DNA of 64,000 nt from Pyrus communis (lineage: Eukaryota > Streptophyta > Magnoliopsida > Rosales > Rosaceae): assembly GCF_963583255.1 (NCBI RefSeq), contig NC_084819.1, positions 7,582,001-7,646,000 of the forward strand. The letters run 5' to 3'. The notes under the pieces are model-generated. The model made no database searches. It was given only the letters and a program-made list of their open reading frames with translations, and was not told where the DNA came from. This document shows positions 55,670 to 64,000 of the stretch, piece after piece (position 1 is the stretch's first letter; every line of letters begins with the position of its first letter). The position numbers and the translations under genes were made by a program.

Positions 55670-58600
55670 TAGACCTGACAATTTCTTACACGACCCGTTA
55701 ACACGACACGTAAATGACACGAAAATAACGGGTTTCGGATCAACACGATAACTAATCAGGTCATTATCGGGGCACACGATAATAACCCGTTAATAACGGG
55801 TCATTAACAGGTTTACACGAGAGTGACACGCGGGTAATCTGTTTCGACACGATAAGAAAAATGCTATTTTGATGATTTTAATTTTTTAAACTACTAAAAA
55901 AAACGTACTATAAAATGCAATAGATATAATGAATATGTATATATTGTTTATTAATTATTATTCTATTATTATTCTATATAAATTTTAAATTTTAAGTTTT
56001 ATTTATTTATTTATTTTTATAGTATATTATAGGCAAAGATTGAGATTAAAAATCATAAAACACATTAAAAATAAAAATATCAAGTAATTTAAAATTACCA
56101 AACACATAAAAAAATTATAATAATTAATTTCCCACCAAATATTTCAAGACTTTCATCCATTTCCCGTCTAATGTTTGGAAAATTTTGTAGCCTATATCCA
56201 TCCATTTCCTGCCTAATATTTAGCCCAAAGAAACTCTAAGTGTTAGTTAATGTATCGTTTTGATAGGATACGCATCCTATGAATCTAATTTCAATGATCC
56301 AACCGTCAAATTTGTTTATATATGCTTCGAGATTGCATATGCCAAAATTTGCAAAAAACAAACATTCAGAGATCAAGTAACGAGACAAAACTTTTCGACG
56401 GTTATAAACGAAAAATCACGATTTAATGGTTATTTTAACTCTGATTTTGATGATTTTTTACAGCTATACTCCTTGACCCTATATGAATATAATGAATGAA
56501 TTCGATCTTCAATTTAAAATATTTACACTAGTAGATACCACGAAATCTTATGTTATACTTGATGAAAGTATAAATAAAATATTAAGTGTTAGTGAATCTA
56601 TCATTTTGATAGGATACGCATCCTACGAACTAATTTCAACGATCCAACCATCAAACTTGTTTATATATCCTTCAAGATCGCATACGCCAAAAATTGCAAA
56701 AAACAAACATTCAGAGATTAAGTAACGAGACAAAACTTTTCGATGGTTATAAATGAAAATTCACGATTTAAAGGTTATTTTAATTCCGATTTTGATGATT
56801 TTTTATAGCTACACTCCTTGACCCTATATGAATACAATGAATGAATTTGCTCTTCAATTTAAAATATTTACACTAGTGGATACCACAAAATCTTATGTTC
56901 TACTTAATGAAAGTATAAATAAACTCTTAAGTGTTAGTGAATCTATCGTTTTGATGGGATACGCATCCTACAAAACTAATTTCAACGATCCAACCGTCAA
57001 ACTTGTTTATATATGCTTTGAGATCGCATACACCAAAAATTGTAAAAAAAAAATATTCAGAGATCAAGTAACGAGACAAAACTTTTTGACGGTTAAAAAT
57101 GAAAAATCACGATTTAACAGTTATTTTAACTCTGATTTTGATGATTTTTTACAGCTACACTCATTGACCCTATATGAATACAATGAATGAATTAGATCTT
57201 CAATTTAAAATATTTACACTAGTAGATACCACAAAATTTTATGTTATACTTGATGAAAGTATAAATAAACTATTAAGTGTTAGTAAATCTATCGTTTTGA
57301 TGGGATACATATCCTACGAAACTAATTTCAATGATCCAACTGTCAAACTTGTTTATATATCCTTTGAGATCACATACGCCAAAAATTGCAAAAAACAAAC
57401 ATTTAGAGATCAAGTAATGAAACAAAACTTTTCGACGGTTATAAACGAAAAATCATGATTTAACGGTTATTTTAACTTTGATTTTGATGATGTTTTACAA
57501 CTACACTCCTTGGCCCTATATGAATACAATGAATGAATTCGATCTTCAATTTAAAATATTTACACTAGTGGATACCACAAAATCTTATGTTATACTTGAT
57601 GAAAGTATAAATAAACTCGTAAGTGTTAGTGAATCTATCGTTTTGATGGGATACGCATCCTACAAAACTAATTTCAACGATCCAACCGTCAAACTTGTTT
57701 ATATATGCTTCGAGATCGCATACGCCAAAAATTGCAAAAAACAACATTTAGAGATCAAATAACGAGACAAAACTTTTCGTCGGTTATAAACGAAAAATCA
57801 CGATTTAAGGGTTATTTTAACTCCGATTTTGATGATTTTTTACAGCTACACTCTATGACCTTATATGAATACAATGAATGAATTTGATCTTCAATTTAAA
57901 ATATTTACACTAGTGGATACCACAAAATCTTATGTTATACTTAATGAAAGTATAAATAAACTCTAAGTGTTAGTTAATGTATCGTTTTGATGGAATACGC
58001 ATCCTATGAAACTAATTTCAATGATCCAATTGTCAAACTTGTTTATATATGCTTCGAGATCGCATACGCCAAAAATTGTAAAAAATAAACATTCAGAGAT
58101 CAAGTAACGAGACAAAACTATTCGACGATTTTAAACGAAAAATCACGATTTAACGGTTATTTTAACTCTGATTTTGATGATTTTTTACAGCTACACTCCT
58201 TGATCCTATATGAATACAATGAACTAATTTGATCGTCAATTTAAAATATTTACAGAAGTGGATACCACAAAATCTTATTTCATGATGATCTATGAAAATT
58301 GAGGATTTTGTTAAATGAATAACATGTAAGCTTTGTGTTCCATTGGCAAGGTTACATGGTCGTGTAGATTTTTAAAACCCTCCAAATCTCATGAACAATG
58401 TTATTTATTTGAGTGAAAAATTAATAAAATTAATAATAATTATTGTAGAAGTGTGAAAAATGTAATTACTTGTAATGAAAAGCTTTACAAGTTTCATTAA
58501 GGGGTCAACTCCGAAATTTAGTATGTATATACTAATTTAGTATTATGTTTTACATTTTTTTGGGTCAAATTATGTTTTTCATTTTCATTTTTATTGATTT

Positions 58601-58792
58601 AAAATATATTTTTCTTAACAGGTAACGGGTCGGGTCATATTACCTGAAAATATTATCGGGTTGATTTCGGGTCGGGTTAGGTCATATTACCCGTTTACTT
58701 TAATGAGTATTACACGACACGACCCGTTAAGCTATCGGGTATGACACGAAAACAACACAAACACGAGGAACACGACACGAATGCCAAGTCTA
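55670..58792. mobile_element. Non-autonomous hAT element, 3.1 kb
   Basis: Terminal inverted repeats TAGACCTGACA and TAGACTTGGCA, with a perfect 8 bp TSD GTTTCAAA (55662-55669, 58793-58800) within a known RT reading frame. Subterminal ACACGACCCGTTAACACGAC-type repeats are at both ends (55690-55860, 58620-58775). No transposase frame is present. The interior is AT-rich DNA and a 345 bp tandem array. Confidence 0.9.
56226..58290. repeat. 345 bp tandem repeat array, six direct units
   Basis: The marker GATGATTTTTTACAGCTACA lies at about 56449, 56793, 57140, 57485, 57829 and 58176, a spacing of 344-347 bp. Short frames in the units (TNFNDPTVKLVYICFEIAYA and similar) recur only because the DNA repeats and carry differing breaks. 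The same family is at 13620-15310. Confidence 0.9.
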
Positions 58793-58984
58793 GTTTCAAA
58801 CAAAGGAATTGAAGTTGACAAGGCAAAGATTGATGTTATTCTCAAGTTACCGCCCCCTACTACTGTAAAGAACATTCGATCCTTCTTGGGACATGCTAGG
58901 TTTTATCGACGATTTATCAAGGATTTCTCCAAAATTAGTCGTCCTTTGTGTAACCTACTTGCTAAGGATGCCCCATTTGGTTGA
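58793..58984 (+). pseudogene. RT C-terminal piece after the hAT insertion
   Basis: Reads SNKGIEVDKAKIDVILKLPP, then [20 protein letters not shown], matching the end of RT in the intact element ([25 protein letters not shown]). It breaks off after LLAKDAPFG. RNase H and integrase are absent. Confidence 0.88.
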
Positions 58985-60740
58985 AGATTAAGAAGGGAAA
59001 AAGATGAAGATGGGGGGGGGAGAGAGAGAGGGGGGAACGGACGAACAGACATAATTTTTTTTTAACTTTTCTTTATTATTTAAAAAAATATTAAATAAAT
59101 TTTTTTTAGTTTTTAATAATATTTTATTAATTTTTTAATAGAAAGTGAATTCCGAATTAAGTCACGTCATCATTTAACTGAAAAATAAACGGCTAAGTAA
59201 CGGAAGGTATAACATTGGACCAAATTCTAATAATGAGGAATGACATTATCAATTTTAAAAGATAAGGTATGAAAGTGTTTTGACATCAATAATTGAGGTA
59301 GTTTTTTATATTTTAACCTGAATATTATTAATCTTCATTCTTCACGGGTTGGTTTGAAAATGAGAGTGGGAGAGCCGTTTGGCTCTGAGCTCGAGGCGAT
59401 GCAGAAAGCCGTTTGGCTCTGGGCTCAAGGCATTTGAGAAGGGGATCCAATGTTATTTGAACATAGCTAGGGTTTCTGTCCGTGTGAACTCCCACATGCA
59501 AAGCAGCTGTGTTGGGTAGATGTCCCCAGGTCAGAGGTTCGAAACACACAGCCTGCGAATTTGTGTTTTTCTTTTTCAGCCTTTGCCCATCTCCCAGGTC
59601 CTTTTTTTCGAATCTCAGGTGTGTCATTTTCAATTTCTTTGTCTTCTATTTTCTGTTTTATGTGTTTTTTTTTTCTTTTATTGTTTTCTTTTTCCTTCTC
59701 TTTTCCTTTTCTTTTGTTAGGTTATTTTCTTTGATGGTCGTTTTACACTTTCTAGGCCTTAGTAGTTTTGTTTTCTTTCTTGTCTTTTCTATTTCTTTTC
59801 CACACCTTGAGGACAATGTGTGATTTAAGTTTGGGGGTGGGAAAGTAAATTTTAGGCTTTTAATTTTTTTGAGTCTTTTCTAAAATTTTCGTTCTTTTTA
59901 AATTAATATCCATAGATTATTTTAAACATTAGAACAAATGGACATGATGAAGGTTAATCCCACAATAGAGTTTTTTCTATTTATCGTTGCTTAGACACTA
60001 ATTTATGAATTATACTTTGAAATTTGCACATCACACCAACATGGTTTGTGGGGAATGAGATTAAAACACTTACTTTTTATCTGAGTATATTTTATTACTT
60101 TCGTTATATGTAAAATAAAGTTTAGTATGTGTTATAAAATAATAATTGTTCCACCCGAGGCTTTGCCTAGTAACCGGGCTAGTCCTGCCTAATCAGCAGT
60201 GATTCTCGCGTCAAAGGGTAGAGTTTTGGTATGGGGCAGGATGGTTAGTTGGTTTCGTAGCCTTTCCAACTCGGGTTAATAAGTCCTTAGGGGTGTTCTA
60301 CACCTAGTGCCCTAAAGCCCTAGTGGTTTGGGAGTCATTGACCTAAAACTCGCTACATGGGTTGGATCGAAAGCTTAAGGGAACCGACATTGCACGACCA
60401 CTACTGTTACTGAAAAAAAAAAAAAAAGTGAAGCTAGTGTGTGAAGTATGAATAAAGGGATGAAAAGTAAGGGTTTTAGTCGAGAGTCTCCTTAGCTATG
60501 ATGGTTCACTTTACACCAAAGGAAGTTTGTGAATTCTTTTCTAATTGATTCTAAATAGCTTAGACTCAGTGGTGGGATTAGTTGGATCTTTTGAAAAGAT
60601 GTTCTAGTTTTTAAAATTTGCTATGGATTGCAACTTGAAGGTGGAAGTTTTGCCTTGGTTAAGTTTTAGCTAGGTGTCTAATTTCTTAAGTTTTTATTTT
60701 TGTTTGAGTCTTGTTTTGCTTGAGGACAAGCAAAAAGCTA
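58985..60740 (+). other. 3' tail of the second Athila-like element
   Basis: No gene. Holds a G/GA-rich run (59010-59035), an unclassified repeat (59090-59330), pyrimidine-rich sequence (59560-59810) and GAGGACAATGTGTGATTTAA then GTTTGGGGGTGGG (59809-59841), a polypurine-like block as in the other Athila element. Confidence 0.5.
59090..59330. repeat. Unclassified repeat, copy 2
   Basis: Related to 48990-49235: CATCATTTAACTG, TTTTAAAAGATAAGGTATGA and ATTGAGGTAGT occur in the same order. Confidence 0.45.
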
Positions 60741-60755
60741 AGTTTGGGGGTATTT
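60739..60755 (+). promoter_or_regulatory. Polypurine tract of the second Athila-like element
   Basis: TAAGTTTGGGGGTATTT-like sequence directly before the 3' LTR start, the same position and wording as at 38846. Confidence 0.7.
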
Positions 60756-61534
60756 TGATGAGTAGATTTTATATTATATATTTAACCCTATTCTTAGTAT
60801 ATTTTGGAAGAATTTTGATACTTTAAAGTGTATTTTTGATATAGAACTTTCGACTTCCTCTAGAGAAAAATCGGACCAAATGGACGAATTTTGGAGTAAT
60901 TCCAGTTGGAGGATGTTCGTGAGTCACTTGGCTTGGTCGTATCAAAATATCAGATTTTTCCGCCTAGCGGCGATTTTCTGGCAATGAAATAAAGGAGCAA
61001 TGCGTGGTGCTGGAATAGTGACGTTTTGGGCTTGAATTGCGTTTTTGGAGCCCAAGGCGACCTCGGATGGGTTCATGTCCTTTTGGAATGTGTTCGGAAC
61101 GTCTTAATCTTCAAAAAAAGCTATTATGGGCCGGATTTGGAGGATATCTGAGGCTAAAACATGGTTGGATAGTACTTGGCAGATTCTCCTAGTTTAATTA
61201 GAACTTTATTTTCTATTTTATTTTATTATTATTTAGTTTCTAAGTGGGAATGAAACACTTTGTTGTTATGGTTTGTGCGCTGGCTTTAGGGGGATATTAA
61301 AAGGGTTTGGCCGGTTCTAGTTAAAAGGGGGGCTGATTATTATTCAACTTCACACTTTGCTAGGTTTCTTGGAGATTTTCTATTTTAAGGTGTTTTCATT
61401 CCTTTTCTTCTTAATAATATTTTCTTTGATTTTTATTATGAGTATGCGTAACTAATTCCTTTGCTAGGGTTAGGCCATAAGCCTTGGCATGAATATGTGA
61501 TTTTATTAATTTGCTTATGAATGGATGCATGATT

Positions 61535-63661
61535 TGACACACCCCGTCCCGAAGGAGGGTATGCTGGCCGTCACGTGAGAGTGACGTAACCATTTGCACA
61601 GTTCGGAAGCTTTAAAATATACAACTTCTAAAATGAAACACCCGAAGGTGAGTCCTTATTTGGTCCATTCTGTCAGAACACCGTTGAATTTCCTCGTAGT
61701 CACCACACCTTTGCAATTCTTGAACCTGGAGGGGCGCAAAACAAAGTTGAGTGGGTCAGTAAAACAATTCTTTTCCAATTCCAAACACTTCTCAAAACTT
61801 TGTAACCCCTCTCCGTAAAACTTGTATACTTTCTCAGAAAATAAACATATATACGTATGTATAGATATGCCAGTCATGCTCAAGGGTATATCATTCATGC
61901 TCAAGAATATGCCATGTCGGAAACTCATAATGGAATGTAAGTGCTCAAGCATAATTCACATCAATAACATATAATCTGACAGCCGGGAGTCACCTAACGT
62001 GACCTGTACGGCTGCATATAGAGCTCAAATCTCAAACTCAATAACTGAATCTGCACACGAGTCGGAACCACCTAACGTGGTCTGTACGACAGGCTGGGTG
62101 TAATATATATATGCTCTAGTGCTACGATCACGTGAAGCTGTGCGATAAATCGCGGGTCACCTACAAGTCGGAACCACCTAATGTGGTCTGTACGACAGGC
62201 TTGCACCTAACTTGGATCCAAGGCGAGCATGCGGTGCTGGTGAACATACACGTGAAGGCTGTGCCCTGGCCTCGGGCGGGAGCACTAACACCGAGGGTGC
62301 AGATTATGAGCTCTCTAAACATCTCAACTACTACTGAATACAAACATGAATACCACTTACCTAGCACTTACCTGTGCGTCCACAGCACCAAATACACATA
62401 TATAATTGTATGCCACTACTAATGCATGTGATGATAGTATTTCAATCGTATTCCAAACGTATTTCATACGTATATCAAATGTATATTAAATGTAGCTTAC
62501 CTGGGCCTCCTCAGCACCATGCAACAATATGCATAATTATGGTAATGCACATATTAAAATATGATGCATATATGACAGGATATTTAATTCGTATTTCTTT
62601 TAAAATACGTCAAGCATACGTATATATATATATATACTGAAAAATAACTGCCCACTTACTGATCACATCGACGTCTCATAGGTCCCTGAACCTCCCCTAG
62701 CTTGGTTACATTCTTCCTCTGTATAATTTTCACCTATACAAAAAGTAACCAAATTGACGTTATTTAACGCACATACACCAAACATTCGTCCATAACTTTC
62801 TCATACGTTGCTCAATTTGGGTGTATGAATATACCACGGTGATCTACACAACGTCACGAACGCGTGACAATTTTCAGAACTCAATTTGGAGCTCTCACGC
62901 GCCCCCACGCGCCCTGTTCACGCGCTGCCCACGCGCGCGTCTTCTTCCTCGCGTCGTCGGACTGGTTTCGCCGGCGGTGGGTGTTTTGCCGGAATTTCTG
63001 GGTAAACTTCAAATTGTCATAACTTCTTCATTTCTTAACCATTTTCGACGTACTATATATATCAAAATGAAGGTATTGACGAGACGAACACATCCATACC
63101 TGCCTTGACCCCTAACTCGCCGTGGATTCGCCGGAAAACCCCTCGAAAGCTCCGGCCAACTTTGACCACGATGATCCCGACGTCCAATTCCTTCAAACGA
63201 AGCACTCCGAGCTTCCTTAGGACCTCACCAAGCTTCCTACAAGCTTCAAAATCCCAAAAACATCAAGTTTTGCGTGTGCATGAACAGTGCACATGCACAG
63301 TGAAATTGAAATCCATATTTTTCGAAGTGAAACTCACCTGAAATTGGTACCATCGTGTTCGTGTGGTCCTCAGGAGTACGATGGTGGTCTTAGATCCTTC
63401 GTTGGTATAGTTTTAGGGTGCTTTGTGGGTGGTCCGTGTGAGTTCGAAGGAGAGAGAGAGAACGGAGAGTGAATGAGAGATTTGTGAGGGAGGAGAGAGA
63501 GAGACAAGGTACGGGAATGAGGGAGAGATTTGAGGGAGGTGGGATCCTACCCAATCCCCAAATCATCAAGTTACAACATATTTTACGCCCCTTAGTCCCG
63601 TTTAAGGGCATTTTCATAACTTCACGTCCTCGGAATTAAAATTCCGGGACGGGTTGTGACA
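61535..63661. mobile_element. 2.1 kb insertion, probable solo LTR
   Basis: Ends TGACACACCCCGTCCCG and CGGGACGGGTTGTGACA, with a 5 bp TSD TGATT (61530-61534, 63662-63666). TG...CA ends and a 5 bp TSD fit a solo LTR. The extended inverted ends would also suit a DNA element with a 6 bp TSD ATGATT. No credible protein is encoded. Three hairpin repeats are at 61980-62196. Confidence 0.75.
61980..62196. repeat. Three double-stem hairpin repeats
   Basis: Units at 61980-62014, 62061-62090 and 62167-62196 share CACCTAAYGTG in the loop and CTGTA before the outer stem. The stems are CAGCCG/CGGCTG with GTCAC/GTGAC in unit 1 and GTCG/CGAC with ACCAC/GTGGT in units 2 and 3. Confidence 0.75.
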
Positions 63662-64000
63662 TGATTGCTTTGAATTATTAATCACTACGATTAAAACTAT
63701 CTATATATTTTAATGATTGATCACCATTAGGATATTTAGACAAGTAATTTGATGTAATTTCTGTTGGAACATCACCCTGAAATTGAGGAGGGCTTCTTGT
63801 GATTAGTAATTGTAAGTTCACTTAAGGTTAACATCACGCTCTTAAGGGTTGCATGGTTTTTCAGAGGGTTTTCACAAAGCTTAATGAGTCTTGCGTGTTT
63901 ATATTTGATTTGAACATCACAGACAGGTTGCATGTTAGATATATGTTCTCGCTTGAACATCACACGGAAAATATGCATTAGGAAAACCTAACCTTCAAAG

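Larger units (their letters stand above)
50686..64000 (+). mobile_element. Decayed Athila-like Ty3/gypsy element, running off the window
   Basis: The 5' LTR (50686-52133), a primer-site region, broken gag, protease and RT and an incomplete 3' LTR starting at 60756 are in order. RNase H and integrase are missing. A hAT element (55670-58792) and an LTR-like insertion (61535-63661) are nested in it. The 3' LTR end and right TSD lie beyond the window. Confidence 0.9.
60756..64000 (+). repeat. 3' LTR of the second Athila-like element, split and cut by the window
   Basis: Begins TGATGAGTAG like the 5' LTR. It is interrupted at 61535-63661 and continues to the window edge at the equivalent of about 51775 in the 5' LTR. 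It keeps a segment of about 40 bp near 63895-63935 that the 5' LTR lacks. Confidence 0.9.

Noticed and set aside
56260..57762. Family of similar 80-120 residue proteins in tandem
   Set aside because: Similarity comes from the 345 bp DNA repeat. Frames begin and end differently in each unit and also appear in the inverted units.
59540..59575. Possible tRNA gene or SINE: GGTTCGAAAC box B-like sequence near 59534
   Set aside because: No box A at the right distance and no cloverleaf can be drawn. The sequence is part of the Athila tail.

Overview
This is plant nuclear DNA, most likely from a eudicot. A Rosaceae tree is my guess from the repeat families, but nothing here proves it. Only one ordinary cellular gene is clear: an intronless SAUR auxin-response gene at the left edge (112-618, minus). 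Almost everything from about 2 kb to the right edge is transposable elements inserted into one another. Many boundaries could be fixed from paired target-site duplications (TSDs).

Layout. 1-2.1 kb: SAUR gene, its TATA box, a MITE and a scrap of copia leader. 2.1-4.6 kb: one-ended CACTA-like element with two copies of a promoter-like module. 4.6-7.9 kb: unrecognised gene-like fragments and two MITEs. 7981-20129: decayed Ty1/copia element on the minus strand. Its integrase gene is split by a 5.2 kb CACTA element (11015-16227, TSD AGC). That CACTA element itself carries a solo LTR of the Cassandra type, with its 5S-rRNA-like insert (11671-11954, TSD TGAAA), and a truncated hAT element with tandem repeats and a small MITE. 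20321-24439: solo LTR (TSD CAATC) split by a solo Athila-family LTR (20773-22862, TSD AAAAC). 24543-46489: decayed plus-strand copia element (TSD ACATG), whose gag gene is split by a 15.6 kb Athila-type Ty3/gypsy element (25971-41585, TSD CCTTT). 46.5-50.7 kb: low-information DNA with two small candidate ORFs. 50686-64000: a second, badly decayed Athila-like element that runs off the window. A 3.1 kb hAT element (TSD GTTTCAAA) splits its reverse transcriptase, and a 2.1 kb LTR-like insertion (TSD TGATT) splits its 3' LTR.

The Athila-type element at 25971-41585 is the youngest large component. It has equal-length, nearly identical LTRs, a perfect tRNA-Asp type primer site and one uninterrupted 1834-residue Gag-Pol frame with all catalytic motifs. 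Between pol and the 3' LTR it carries a 225-residue ORF on the opposite strand with a predicted coiled coil. This is the best candidate for something poorly described. Other points worth following are hairpin repeat arrays with compensating base changes in two LTR-type elements, and a 345 bp tandem repeat family shared by two hAT elements, in one of them arranged head to head.
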